In this document: positions 1-13,033 of the stretch, in pieces | Layout of the letters: each line of letters begins with the position of its first letter | Numbering within the stretch: position 1 is the stretch's first letter | From: Diphasiastrum complanatum | Taxonomy: Eukaryota > Streptophyta > Lycopodiopsida > Lycopodiales > Lycopodiaceae | Reading direction: 5' to 3' | Assembly: GCA_029204225.1 (NCBI GenBank) | Contig: CM055100.1 | Coordinates: 57,672,345 to 57,736,344 of the forward strand | DNA: 64,000 bases | Notes under the pieces: model-generated | The model's database searches: none | The model's input: the letters and a program-made list of their open reading frames with translations, nothing else | What the model was told of the DNA's origin: nothing | Position numbers and translations under genes: made by a program

Positions 1-997
1 TACTTATATAGCAGTTGGATCATCTTATGTTATTCAAACTTTACAATTACAAAATCGTTAATAGTTATTTAACTGATCAATTAGGTCAGTGATTATTGGA
101 GCATGAAGACGTAACGAATTGTACTTGAGATCTTGTGTAAATCTGCAGAGTGTCGCATTTTTTGCACTTTTCGGGAAAATGTCGCATTTCTGGAAGTGCC
201 CAAACTGGCCCAAAATCCCGAGTCAACACTTTGTTGCATTTTTCGCAAAATTCTTTGTACTCAGAATGACCCGAAAGTGAAGTAGAAGATTTTGTCGGGT
301 TCTTCGTCTTTTTTCGGCTGTTGAAGTTTGCGAGTAAAAATGCAAACTGTTGCGATAAACAGTTCAAAAATGTAGACTTCTTTGAGAGAGTGATTTACTT
401 AGAAAGGAGGAGGACAGTTCGGATGAGTAGGAGAAAGATTAAACTCCAACAAGATACACTCAAATTTGCTATAAATGAAAGATCATAGTTCTACCTAGCT
501 TTGAAATGAGTGGTAGACAAGAGGATCCTACTAAGTTCACAATATGTCTAGAGATCCAAAGATACATTAGATGATATAAAATTTAAGACATCATAATTGA
601 ATTCTCATCCACCTCATCAAAGGTTAAATCACCTTGCTTATCACTTTCCTTTTTATTTTTGTTTAATATTCTTTTGTTTTCTTTTTTGCCATTCCTAAAC
701 ATTGAGGGTTATTGATGCCATTATGGTGAAACTAAGATATGTGATTAAAATTTAAAAAAAATACTCCTTTCTTTAAACTCTGTGTATATATGGTGTTTTT
801 GAAAAATGCTTGTACATATTTATGTAACACATAACTCTACCTCTAATATTGATTGGTTCTTGAATGAAATAAGATTGATTAAGCCAAACATTTGAAGGAC
901 AACTAAACTAAGTGGTTGCTTCTTGCTATTTTGGCTAGTTTGAACTATTAGAAGGTTTTTTGTTCCTCGATTGTGTTCTCCTCACAATTCTTCACAG
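1..997. other. Noncoding DNA upstream of the G6PDH exons, with a possible LTR scrap
   Basis: No convincing exon is visible. Positions about 90-370 hold repeated gtcgcatttt/ttgcg words and gagtaaaaatgcaaac-like text that resembles the interior of the copia A LTR near 8500-8660, so this may be an LTR fragment. The 93-codon frame on the minus strand here matches no family I know. The pyrimidine-rich stretch at about 958-997 ending in ttcacag reads as a splice acceptor for the exon at 998. The stretch is therefore most simply the preceding intron of the G6PDH gene, with a repeat inside it. Confidence 0.4.
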
Positions 998-1572
<575 letters not shown>

Positions 1573-2273
1573 AAGGCAACATATGGTTGGTGGTGGTCTT
1601 ATGTTTTATCATTTTGACCTCTAGAATCTGGATAAGTCCCCTCCATTTTGTCAAATTAAAAAGTATATTAGAGTCATTGCAAATCTCAACCTAGAAATTG
1701 ATGTTGAGCTTTCAATAGAGGCATAAACTTTTGTATAGCTTCAAGCCAACCCAAACACCTCCAAAATTAGTGTGTATTTTTTGTAATGTTTTACATCTTC
1801 TATGATATATTTTAATGATATAATGAGAAACAAAATAGTTGGACTCGCTTTAGATCTAGCTTACAAAAATGATCTACATAGTATGTGGATGTATCACATA
1901 CAAGCAATATAAGCATGATATTGATGTGATTTTTTGACAAAAGAGTCCATCTCTGTGTTGCAATTTATATATTAGATGGTTGATGTGATCTAAAGCAATT
2001 TTTTTTTCCCAAACAAATGCTCACAAGACATGACCTTACGTGTTATTGACAATGTCAAAACTATTTTGTAATATCGCATGTGATGGGTAGTATTTTGCAA
2101 TGATGTCAAGTAGCAATAATATGATTTGAGGTGATTGACACTTGTTGATGTGAGTCATCAAAGCATTGACAAATCATAGTTTACATTCTATTAAAAAATG
2201 TTTGTCATTTTAATTTGTTGACCTACTAAGATGATGGAAATAGTTTACTTAGTGAGTATCAAAGTTTTTGTTT

Positions 2274-2311
<38 letters not shown>

Positions 2312-3743
2312 ATTTTGTAATTTTATCTATTTCAATCGTGCATACCAAATTGTATGTGTGGATATATCTTTGATCAAGATTTACTATACAACACTGATGT
2401 ATACTACTGACTCAAGAATATGTTTATAGATTCTATCACTAAGGATCTATGAAACATGGTTTTGGATTTCTGTACTCTAGTTACAAGTTGTTTTTGCCCG
2501 TTACCAGACAGTTAGGTATTCTTGATGTTATCTTCTTAGTACATTGCCAGATCAAGCAGAAAGATTCGATTCACATTGTAGTATATGTTTAATCCAGCCT
2601 GCCAGTGGATTCTCAAGTCACGTTCACTCCAGAAGCACTCTCAAAATCAAGAAAGATGCAAGCCTAGAACGTCCATCTAAAGGTAAGCATGCATTTCGGA
2701 TGAACTCCATACAATTCTAACTTCTATCTATTGTAAAACGTTTAGGAAAACAATCAAGATTCTCAGTTTAATCTAATAGATCAACAAAAATGAAAGAAAC
2801 AAGACAAGAAATTAATTAACAAGCAATCAAAGTGAAAGGATTTTCTTGATTCTTGGACTTCTCAAGAACTGGAATGTAAGGGAATATACAAGATCTACAC
2901 CACAAATCCAACCTATTTAGTTTGCTTGAAGTTTGTTTCAAATCTAGAACAAGAAATAAAGAAATTAATCCACTCTACTTCCACAAAACATAATGAAAAA
3001 CAAGAAATCTACTATAATTTCATAGCTACATAAAGGTATGAAAGCAAGATCGTGAAAGCTTCACTCAAGAACACCAACATGATCATGGAGCTAGAGAGAA
3101 GGCTCAAAACTCGTGGAAGATATTTCTCATTAAAACAAGAGCAAGAGCATTACAACAAAAGCTCCCTCACAAGAGAGGGGAGCTCTTAAATAAGCCAAGG
3201 AGCTACCTATGTGGAGCCTAAGTGGCAATTCCACAAATTACAAATTACAAGTAGACTTAGTTCCTCCACTAGAGGTCACCATCAAAAGGTGGCTCACTCT
3301 ATTTTATTTGAGAGGGGTCTACCACATTTATCACAAGTGTCTGCACATACTAGCTCCTGCATGGTCATTCCTTCCATTGGGATTCACCATGAGGCTCACA
3401 TGATTTTGAACTGTTATCCTAGCTAGAATTTCTCGGCTCTCATTCTTGTCTCTGTTCTTCTTCAGGGACCTCGTCGGTCTAGAGTGAGGGGTGCTCTTTA
3501 GAATAGCTTGGCTCAACATCTTGGGGATTCCTTAGAATTAGCCAACATCATCCTCCCCTGATCTGTTGCAAGACCCACTACAACACATATGGAATGACGT
3601 CGCTTCATCTTTCGCATTGGCGCTTGGAAAAGTGTGGATCTTCTTTTGCTTGTGTAAAAACCAAGTGCTTATTCGTAGCAAAATTGTTTCACAAAACTGA
3701 GATCTCTCAATGGCCTTTACATTCCCACCCGCTTGAGAACCTC
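1573..3743. other. Intergenic DNA without a recognisable gene
   Basis: The first 250 bases are presumably the G6PDH 3' UTR. The rest is AT-rich with only short frames. The 3200-3540 part carries short overlapping frames on both strands that match no family I know. It may be repeat-derived. Confidence 0.5.
2275..2313. repeat. (CA)n microsatellite
   Basis: About 19 CA units with one interruption (caaaca). Confidence 0.95.
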
Positions 3744-4427
3744 CTACGAGTCCTGCTTGCCTTGTTGCCTCACAGATTGCTTTCTCGTGCCCATTTTTCT
3801 TCCTAGGGCTTCAAGTACTTGGAAACGTAGTTTGTTTTTGAAGGGTAATGGCCTCGGATAGTCTCGCACCTTCTGGATGAATCTGAATTCCTGCCAGTCT
3901 TCCACCATCATGACATAGCGAGAGGACATGAAGGCGGCTCTATAATAGAGTTGGGCCATCATTTGGTACTCATCTTTTGACTGGAGGGCTACGTTGGGGT
4001 TGATCCTTATTGGGTCTAAGCCTTGATCCCAAAAGCATTCTTGGATCATGAGAAAGGCTATGGATCTGCAATACTTGGCACTCTCTCGCACACATAAGTC
4101 AGCACTGGACTTATATTTGTGGCCAAAATCCAGTAGCTACAGCCTCATGTCATCGATCGATGAGCTTTCTGAAACCCCTAGAATAACCGGCCAGTTGACA
4201 ACTTCACTACGTGGTCACTCCGTTGGCCATGGGTTTCTTCTTTTGATCGGCAACCTTCTGCTATCCTTCAAGATCTTATTTATCCACTCTGGTTGTGGTT
4301 GCAGAGCGTAAACCATTTCGGCCCTCATGGAATACTGGCTCTGTTCGGGAGCTAGAGAGATAACAAGCAATATTTGTTTAGATCCAAAATGGCAAGAGAT
4401 AGATACAAAACTTTGGTTCTTCATCAT
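3744..4427 (-). pseudogene. Unidentified decayed reading frame, probably transposon-derived
   Basis: On the minus strand a 115-codon frame (4091-3744) and a 70-codon frame (4427-4215) are linked by a region that still reads as protein-like in shifted frames. Visible segments include ALQPQPEWINKILKDSRRLP, VVNWPVILGVSESSSIDDMR, LMIQECFWDQGLDPIRINPN and YYRAAFMSSRYVMMVEDWQEF. The composition (many W, Q, R and acidic residues, little low complexity) looks like real former coding sequence, but I do not recognise the family. No zinc knuckle, protease, reverse transcriptase or integrase motif is present. It has no proper start and is broken by at least one shift and several stops. A gag-like or accessory protein of a plant retroelement is the most likely origin. 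Confidence 0.35.
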
Positions 4428-5073
4428 CGATTGTGTGGAGAGCTACACATATTTATGGAGATTGAGGTAGCTCGAGGTAGAACCACATTTATCCATTCCA
4501 AAATGACATCTAAAGTGACATCTAGAGTCTATGTGACATTTGTCACTTGTCATGCATGAAATTCTACCAACTTTTTACAACTGTACTAGTTCTAACTAGA
4601 AATGTCCAAATCATCATGCATGTGTTCATTAAACTTTGTGCATGCCTTGCATGTCACTATGGATCACTTACAATTAATGCATGTGAGTTGCCATGAGTTT
4701 CTACAGCATTATCATGCTAATTCTATGTCTACAAACTATATGCAAGTTGCATTTATCAAACTAGATAATACATAACCATGTAGCTCGAGTTCTATGTAGG
4801 CCAAACTTGGCATTTTGCATTAATGAGCTACATACTTGCATGGTACAACATTTGTAGCAAGCCAAGAAATCGATATGGATTGTTTTTCAATTTTAACATT
4901 TAAAAGCACGAGACGATGAGAAGAAGACATTCAATTTGATAGATATTATGTCAAAAATGCCTCACAATGGGTAGAATATAGTATGTTGAAGAATAAGTAT
5001 TCAATACTATAAACGATATAATTATTTGTTTGTGGCTGCCATAATTAAAATGTCCTATTGAACAACAATAACA
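4428..5073. other. AT-rich spacer, nothing recognised
   Basis: No coding potential or known repeat seen. It ends where the truncated copia LTR begins. Confidence 0.5.
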
Positions 5074-5136
5074 TGGGCATAGTCATGCATTAGAGGTAGG
5101 AGTTTCCGCTGCAATTTATCCATCCTATTTCTGACA
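5074..5136 (+). repeat. Truncated 5' LTR of copia A
   Basis: The stretch from tagtcatgcattaga to atttctgaca matches the last roughly 63 bp of the 3' LTR (9378-9440) with few mismatches and ends in CA just before the PBS. The upstream 1.08 kb of the LTR is missing, so this copy has no promoter of its own. Confidence 0.88.
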
Positions 5137-5148
5137 TGGTATCAGAGC
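5137..5148 (+). other. Primer-binding site (initiator Met tRNA type)
   Basis: TGGTATCAGAGC directly follows the 5' LTR end. This is the standard plant copia primer site complementary to the 3' end of initiator methionine tRNA. Degenerate echoes of the same word follow at about 5160-5167 and 5178-5189. Confidence 0.9.
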
Positions 5149-5185
5149 ATTCCATTCTTATATCAGAGCTTCTATCATAGTATCA

Positions 5186-8100
5186 GTGCTAGATCAGCAA
5201 CATATGAGCAATCAACATGAGATTTTCAGCTCCTACATGCCTTACAGCACAAAGAAATTTGTTCATCTTGGTGACAATAGTACTCACACTATTGAAGGTG
5301 AAAGTATTGTAAGATTGCAATTTAAGCATGATCAGTTCAAACCACCTATCAAAGGTCTTGTATGTTCCTAAACTTTCTACAAATCTGTTATCAGTAAGTA
5401 GAATTATAGATTTAGGTCATAAGGTAGAATTTGAATCTGATCAATACAAGATTATTGATAGGAGTAACAAGATCCTTGCACTCGGCAAGAGGTAGAGATA
5501 CTTATATAGGTTGGCTCATTGTTATTCTGAATCTAGTCAAGCCTTGAAAACCTATATTCTTGTCAATAAAGCATTATTATGGCATCATCACTTAGGACAC
5601 TTGAATTATGCATCTGTTTTGAACATGTCCAGACAATCCATGGTTTTTGATCTCGACTATCCTACTGGTAAGGTTGATCTCCATGTCAGTCATAGCTGCA
5701 TCTTTGGAAAGTAGACTAGGATTCCTTTTAGATCAAAGTAGATGTTGTTCATTTGGATATTTGTGGACCTATGGAAACTCCTTCATTATTAGATGCAAAG
5801 TATTTCATCACTTTCATTGACGAGTTCTCTAGAAGAACAACTGTTTATTTCAATAAGTAGAAATCAGAGGCCTTCACCATATTCAAGCAATTCAAAGAGC
5901 ATGCTGAGAATCAAACTGGCAAAAGAATCAAAGCATTGAGGTCAGATAATGGGGGAAAATACATCTCCACCGAATTCAAGGAGTACTGCCTTAACAATGA
6001 CATTAAACAACAATACATCACCTCTTATTCACCTCAATCAAATGGTCTTGTAGAGAGAAAAAACAGAACCTTAGTTGAATCGGCAAAGTGCATGTTATCA
6101 CATGCTACACTTCCAAAGTCCTTCTGGGTTGAAGCTGTTTCAACGGCAACCTATATTCAGAACAGATGTCCTACTAAAGGTCTCTCAAGCAAAACACCAT
6201 TCGAAGTTTGGACAGGAACCAAACCTTCTCTATCAAACTTATGAGTTTTTGGATGTACTGCTTTTGTGTAGATTCCTCATGATCTCAAGAAGAAGCTCGA
6301 CTTCTAGAGTATCAAATGTATTTTCATCCGCTACACTACTTCCGATCAAGCCTACAAGTTGTTCGATCCTATCAAGTCAAAGATATTCACTAGTCGGGAT
6401 GTTATCTTCATTGAAGATCAGTTTCAAGACCTCAAGGGAAAAGGCACAGCCCATCCAGCCGACCTGTCAATTTCACCTGACATGTTAAACCTACTAGTTC
6501 CTCAGTTGACTATACCCATTGAAAGCTCGAGCTCTTCACTCTTTTCGAACAACCTACCAGTGGCAAATCAGAAGATGATGATGTTGCAGTTCAGCAACTA
6601 CAGTATGATGGAAACAATCAACCTATATTACCCAGAAGATCAAGAACTAGTAGATTACCTCACAAGTATATCGACGAGTCTGCAGCCTACCTTGTTCAAG
6701 AACCGACGTCTGTCCAAGAAGCACTTAGTTAGCCTGATTTAGATCTCTGGAAAGAAGCTATGGATAAAGAGTATTCATCTCTTATCAAGAACCAGAAATG
6801 GACAATTGTCGAATTACTTGCTAGCAGAAATGTAGTTGATTGCAAATGGATTTTCGAAGTCAAGTACAAAGTAGATGGAAGCATCAACAAAAGAAAAGCC
6901 CGACTTGTCACCAGAGGTTTTTCTCAGGTATACAACATCGATTGTACTAAGACCTTGAGTCCAATAGTCAAGCATTCTTCTATTCAACTTTTATTATTGT
7001 TTGCTGCTGAAGCAGATTTGAAAATACATCAAATGGATGTACAGACATCATATCTCAATGGAGTTATTGAGGAAGACATTTACATGGTATAGCCCGAAGG
7101 TTATATTATCGAGGGTAAACACAATCATGTGTGTAAACTTCATAAGGCACTTTATGGCTTGAAGCAATCTGCTGGAGCATGGTTTCAAAGGATCAATACT
7201 TTTTTATTGATCACGGCTACATACCAAGCTCTTTAGATATGAATGTTTACTTTAAGACAATGCAACAGTCTTTTATCATTATCACATTATATGTGGATGA
7301 TACATTGCTTTTCAACAACAGTACCGATCTGATAAAAGAGGTGAAGACAATGCTATCTTCCGAATTCGACATGACTGATCTGGGCGAAGCTCATTTCTAC
7401 CTTGGTATACAAATCCACAGAGACAGAAAACAAAAGTTGATCAACAGCACAACAGAGGTACATCTAAAATATTTTAGTCAGATATAATCTGATCAATTGC
7501 AAGTTAGCTCTCTCACCAATGGAACCAGGACTCAAATTGTCAAAGGACCAGTGTCCCCAAACAATTCATGAGAAACAGCAGATGCGTGAGCATTCCTATC
7601 ATTCTATTATAGGATCTCTTATGTACGCCATGATCTGTACCAGGCCAGACATAGCTTTTGCAGTCAGCTCTCTCAATCAGTTTATGACTAACCCTGGTAT
7701 AACACATTAGAAGACTCTTATTAGAGTCATGAGATATCTTCGAGCTACTATGGACTTTTGCATTTGTTATGGAGCAGTCGGCAACGACAAACTCAATTTA
7801 CTCAGTGGTTACACAGATGCAAGTTGGGCAGGAGATGTAGACACTTGTAAATCCACCTCCGAATTTGCAATCTTCCTCAACAACGGTCCTATTTCCTGGA
7901 ACAGTCGCAAGCAATCTTCGATAGCTCTATCTTCCATTGAATCAGAGTATATTGCAGCCTCTCAAGCTACAAAGGAAGCAATTTGGTTGAGGAACTTACT
8001 CTCAGATATCAATCTGAATCAATATGCTCCGACGACATTATTTTGTGATAATCAAAGTGCCATTGCCTTGTTAGCCAACCCTAGATTTCATTCTAGGAGT

Positions 8101-8286
8101 AAGCACATCAAACTCAAGTGTCACTTCGTCAGATGCAAAGTTCTCAACGAGGAAGTCAGATTACAGTATTGTAGAATGCAAGATATGACAACACATATTC
8201 TTACCAAAGCAATAAGCTTGGAAGCACACAGAAGATTTTGTGTAGGACTAAGTCTAAAGGTCAAGGCATTCATGGATTCAGATTAA
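5186..8286 (+). pseudogene. Copia A pol polyprotein (protease end, integrase, RT, RNase H), broken
   Basis: Coding order: C-terminal protease/GAG-pre-integrase segment (KFVHLGDNSTHTIEG near 5250, LYVPKLSTNLLSV after a frameshift near 5355, HHHLGHLNYASVLNMSRQ near 5590); integrase core (HLDICGP near 5755, FIDEFSRR, RSDNGGKY near 5940, NGLVERKNR near 6045, i.e. the D, D and E catalytic neighbourhoods); RT (DCKWIFEVKYK near 6840, MDVQTSYLNG near 7035, YVDDTLLF near 7294); RNase H (YTDASWAGD near 7810, SIESEYIAAS near 7938, CDNQSAIALL near 8045, SKHIKLKCHFVR near 8102) and the C-terminal KVKAFMDSD before TAA at 8284. Breaks: frameshifts near 5355 and 6240 and in-frame stops near 5494, 5713, 5860, 7093 and 7485-7710. 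It is not functional, but similarity is high over nearly the whole pol. Confidence 0.93.
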
Positions 8287-8293
8287 GGGGGAG

Positions 8294-9440
8294 TGTTGGA
8301 TTATCCTCCTTCCTACTAATCGACTAATTAGTTTTAATCTTCATCCAATTGTTTATTCAGTTCTACGGATTTTCCCGTGTCTTTTTATAGTTTGTAGAAT
8401 TACAAGTGTTTTTACATAGTCTGCAGAATTACACAGAGTTCGGCAACAGTGTCGACTTTTCTCTCTCCCTAACAAAAGCTGACAATTTCGCTACAATCAT
8501 TTTCTCTCTAAGCGACACTGTCAAAATTCACGAGTAAAAACACAGTGTCGGATTTTTTGCATGTCAGGAATTGTGTGTAAAAATGCAGTGTCATCTTTTT
8601 TGCCTGTTAGAAATCATGAGTAAAAATGCAGTGTCACATTTTTTGCCTTTTTGCGACACTGTCGTCTGTGGCAATTTACATTCATTTCTACAGAATGACA
8701 ATCTACGTTCATTTATGCAGACAAAATGTTTATGACCAAATGTACCGCTTATCAACAATTAATTTCTGAGAAGGAACTAGATCAATGCCAACAGTTTCCA
8801 GCCAACTGGCAATCGCATTGGACAACCTAATTACTTAGTATAAATCAGTTGTTCATACATCTCAATTATCAAGATCTAGAAATGTTATTGTGAATTGTGA
8901 AGGAGGTGAATGTTATTACACGACGCCTCCTGTGCTCTCATCAAGCAGATCGTTCACAATCAGAAAGTATTGTTGTTAGCTCTCTATCAAGCTTTCAAGC
9001 TTCAACTCTCTTGAGCATTCTAGCTCAGCCTTTTAGAGAATTATTTTAGAGTTGCTATTGCGCTATTGCTTATCAGCAGAGTTGCTTATTTCAGACTTAT
9101 TCTCAGTTACTTAGAGACAGCTTAGAGTGCACGATTTCTATCTGCTGTTGTCTTGCGCTCATTAGCATCTGATTTTGTTTTCCTGAATCGTTACTATCTT
9201 CTTATTGCGTTCAATACATGTCAGAATGCATGCATCTCTGTATTGCTTTTGTAACTGATAGAAATTGTTTGAGAATTCAATACTTTATGTTTGGCTACGT
9301 AATCACTTGGTATCTAGCAAAAGTTAGTTGCTAAAGATTGGACGTGATTTCCATCACTACAGCTTTGTTCAATTTGATAGGCGTAGTCATGCATTAGAAG
9401 TAGGAGTTTTCGCTACAATTTATCCATCCTATTTTTGACA
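8294..9440 (+). repeat. Complete 3' LTR of copia A
   Basis: It starts TGTTGGAT right after the purine tract aaggggga and ends TTTTTGACA, giving 1147 bp with TG...CA termini. The part from 8440 to 8690 contains repeated gcgacactgtc / aaaatgcagtgtc words, likely part of the LTR regulatory region. Confidence 0.9.
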
Positions 9441-10233
9441 ATTGGTAGGTGAGTGGTATGTGGAAGGTTAAGCACCAACGAAATTAGTGCAGGATCGACG
9501 GGGACTGTATAGTCCTGTCCTTTATGGGTTACAGACCTAATTACTTAGTACAAATCAGTTGTTCATACATCTCAATTATCAAGATCTGAAAATGTTATTG
9601 TGAATTGTGAAGGAGTTGAATGTTATTACACGATGCCTCCTGCACTCTCATCAAGCAGATCGTTCACAATCAGAAAGTATTGTTGTTAGCTCTCTATCAA
9701 GCTTTCAAGCTTCAACTCTCTTGAGCATTCTAGCTTAGTCTTTTAGAGTTTTTTTTAGAGTTGTTATCGCGCTACTGCTTATCAGCAGAGTTGCATATTT
9801 CAGACTTATTTTCAGTTACTCAGAGACAACTTAGAGTGCGCGATTTCTATCCATTATTGTCTTGGGCTCATTAGCATCTGATTTTGTTTCCTGAATCAAT
9901 ATTATCTTCTTATTGCATTCAGTACATGTCAAAATGCATGCAAATCTGTATTGCTTTTATAATTGATAGAAATTGTTTGAGAATTCAATACTTTATGTTT
10001 GGCTATATAATCGCTTAGTATCTAGCGAAAGTTAGTTGCTAAAGATTGGACATGATTTCCATCAGTACAGCTTTGTTCAATTTGATAGGCGTAGTCATGC
10101 ATTAGAAGTAGGAGTTTCCGCTACAATTTATCCATTCTATTTCTGACAATCGGTAGGTGGGTGGTATGTGGAAGGTTAAGCGCCAATGAAATTAGTGCAG
10201 GATCGATGGGGATTGTATAGTCCTATCCTTTAG
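8826..10233 (+). repeat. Tandem duplication (period about 710 bp) of the LTR end plus flank
   Basis: The segment 8826-9535 is repeated at 9536-about 10233 with an offset of 710 bp and scattered substitutions. Each unit starts CCTAATTACTTAGTA, contains the last roughly 615 bp of the copia A LTR, and continues through about 90 bp of flank (ggtaggtg...gtatgtggaaggttaag). The duplicated flank shows this is a segmental tandem duplication after insertion, not a second LTR insertion. Confidence 0.92.
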
Positions 10234-11850
10234 TGATCTGTATTGAAAGTGAAAAAGGCCTTCTGGACTACATAAAGGTCTTGGCTGAGGGGTACGTCCA
10301 TGGTGTCTAAGCCTGCAATAGTCAAAACTGTCAGGTAGCCATCAGTGCGGGATGTGAGCTCTTGCTCTGTAAGCATGGGTAGGATGGTGTATTGGAATGC
10401 AGGGGGTCGACGTATAGATTGGGGAGATGTTTCTCCCTCCTTTTGACCAGGGGAAGTGGATGTAGTAGGGGAGGAGGATCCGGTCTGTTGAGACGCGAAT
10501 GGTGAAGTGGTGGTTCGGGGGGGCTACACTCTTGATGACTTTGACTCATTTCAGAGGGGAGTAGAGGTGCCCGAAAGACAACATTTCGGTGCCATTTGGA
10601 TGATTAGGTGGTGATTTTGGAATCGGGGGGTCAGAGGAAGACATTTGGTAGAAAATGGATTCAGGAGGCTACTGGTCTGATGACGAATAAAGTGGGTGGA
10701 GGATGGGTGAAAAGTAGTAGTCGGCAAGTAATATGTTCTGATGGCGAGTAATAGCAATGAGAAATGAGAAATGAGGTCTGGAGGGTACTGGTCTGATGGC
10801 GAGTAAAGAGAGAAGTTTGAGAGCAAGAAACAGAGCACGGTGAGTACTAGCGAGTAAACGCGAGTAATCACGAGGAATCAAAAAAGTAAAGAATCTGATT
10901 ACTCGCGTCTTCATATAGGGGTGTCCATTACTCGCCTACTATTATTTTTAGAGTTTGGTCCTATCAATGCTAAATCATCAATGTTTGCACTATGCATTGT
11001 CCATTTTTCGATTGGCTGCGAGATTTGAGAGATTTTATAATCAGAATTTTTCGTTGTTTACTAAAAATGACAATCTGTAAAGAATTGAGCCTAACTAGTA
11101 GCTGGGTTGGAATTTTTTTTAACAGACTTGACCATGCGTGTATTTGCAATAGAGGACAATAATGGCAGGCGTAGGGGCAACTAAAAATAACAATACAATT
11201 CTTTTTGGACTGTTCAGAGCAATTTTAAGGCATTTTTGTATAGAGAAAAAGGGAAAAGGTGGGGTCGGTCGGAGATTTATACATGGGTGAGGGCAATTTG
11301 TACAAGGTGGGATTTTTAGATACAGGGGTCTATCGGCACCGCTTCTAGTCTTCTTAACTAGATCTAACCTAATTTCTATCTATCCTAGTATTTGACCGAT
11401 CTACTCTAAAATTATGGCTACGCTATTTTATGGGGCCTTAATCTAATCTAATCAGATCGATCTAACCATACGCTAAGCCTAATTTACCTAAGATTTCTAT
11501 CTTAGGCTACATGTCTAATTTAGACTTACCTAATCTAATATGCCTAACTATCTATTCCTAAGGAGATAAGCTAATCTAGTTATGCTACTTCATAGATCAC
11601 GGTTGGTTATCCTAAGGCTAAAACTAACCCTAAGTCTATCCTATATGATCTAATTGGTCTACCTACTCTAAGATCTATCTGACTAATTACTTGGATCTAA
11701 TCAACCTAACTTAGGTTAATCCTAGCTACTAGGGTCTGGATCGTGTAATTCAATGCTATCGACCTATTTTTGACTTACTCTAGCTAACTCGGGCCTACTT
11801 AATTACCTGATTGATCTATCTAAGCTAAAGCTATCTAGCTTACGACTAGT
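10234..11850. other. Noncoding stretch; CTAA-rich tract at about 11345-11850
   Basis: Minus-strand frames at 10331-10914 are proline- and serine-rich, overlap one another and match nothing. From about 11345 to 11850 the DNA becomes strikingly enriched in ctaa/atcta words (taatctaatctaatcag, cctaactatc, actaaccctaag), G-poor on this strand. No gene seen. Confidence 0.5.
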
Positions 11851-13033
11851 CTATCTTAAACCACTTGTATGAACCACTACATCTAGCGAGATGCCCTTTA
11901 GCTCATTCAATTCAGTGTAATTCCAGACAAGGCAATTGCGATATTTGCGGAGAAGGGCCTTAAGATCCTTGAGTTCCTCTCCTTCAACATCTTCTCCAAC
12001 AGACAACATGCGACTTTCTTCTCCCTCCTCCGCTACATCTATCTCTTTCGTATGGGCTGGACCTTCATAAACATTGGCCCCTTGGGAGGTGTCTTCTATA
12101 GGCTCTCTCATGGCTCTGGGCATGACCACTACCACCTCATCCACCTCATAGTCCTTGAATCATTATGGCACGTCATGCACAGGCTTGGGTTCTTCTATGA
12201 CATCTTTTTGAATTTTTTCGTGCATTTCTTTGGTGGCCATCAACTCGGTCTTGATTTCTCGTGTATCGCTCTGGGCCTTCTACTCAATGGTTTTAGCTTT
12301 ATAAAGGGATCTGTGCTCTCGGGGCGGCAAACTGGTGGTTGGCTTATTGTTGATTTCCATTATATTTAGGGCCCTATCAAACTTTTGGACGCTCTTAGAT
12401 GTTTTCGGACAGCCATCAAAGCTTTACCCTCCGATTGACGTTTGTCTTGCTCTCGGACTGTCTCGCTGGCTTGATCTAAGGCTTGGGCTTCTTTAACCCA
12501 CTCCTTCATGTGTCTAAATTCCCTTGTTCATTGTGGGATTTGGGTATTCGCCTACATAAAGAGAACCTGATGATCCACTAACAAGCCCTGTAGTGGCAAA
12601 TTTTGTTGGTTCTTTCCCTAATCTTTTCTGCGCTCTAGTCTGGATGAATACATGCATTTTAGATGCCTTGAGGTCTCCTATTACACTCATTAGGTGAAGC
12701 AGAGGGCAAAGACCTCTCCTTGTTTTTCCTTCCTCAATGGACACGTCAGGTATGGGTGTCCGTACCACAATCTCGGCAAAGTCATACAAAATTGTCTTGT
12801 GGCTTGTTAGGGCACTCGACAATTTTATGATTCTCTCCACATCCATAACATTTTATGGGAGCTCTGAATCCTGTACCACGAAACTGGTTCGCATAGATCG
12901 GTATTAACTCACCATTCGTTCCGTGTATGAAACGCACTGGGACTGAGTCCGATACTTCTTCTTCGGGATAGTAGGGTTCTTCGGTCACTTCGACCATGTT
13001 CAACTGCTGGGCAGCTGGTTGTAGGTTTTTCAC
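11851..13033 (-). pseudogene. Ty3/gypsy gag / pre-RT fragment
   Basis: Read on the minus strand from the right: a gag C-terminus with the zinc knuckle CYGCGENHKIVEC (CX2CX3HX4C, close to 12800-12840), an overlapping frame (12846-12514) carrying the VFIQTRAQKR segment usual just after the knuckle in plant gypsy gags, and a frame (12144-11851) with LKALLRKYRNCLVWNY and GISLDVVVH. That last block corresponds to the conserved 'LL.+Y.DvFAW.Y..+.G+....VVH' segment just ahead of gypsy reverse transcriptase. Frames are separated by stops. The RT itself is missing to the left, where the CTAA-rich tract begins. Confidence 0.72.

Larger units (their letters stand above)
5074..9440 (+). mobile_element. 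Ty1/copia retrotransposon, family A, copy 1 (degenerate, gag missing)
   Basis: Boundaries are set by matching LTR ends. The 5' LTR is cut to its last roughly 63 bp (5074-5136), followed directly by a primer-binding site, a pol region (5186-8286), a purine tract (about 8285-8293) and a complete 3' LTR (8294-9440, TGTTGG...TGACA). The gag gene and the start of the protease are absent: pol begins partway through the protease only about 40 bases after the PBS. The domain order integrase then reverse transcriptase then RNase H is the Ty1/copia order. Two more copies of this family lie at 24285-25604 (-) and 37360-38866 (+). Confidence 0.93.

Noticed and set aside
10331-10914. Three overlapping minus-strand frames rich in Pro, Ser and Leu
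   Set aside because: They overlap in different frames, have no known motif and biased composition; no splice-consistent model.
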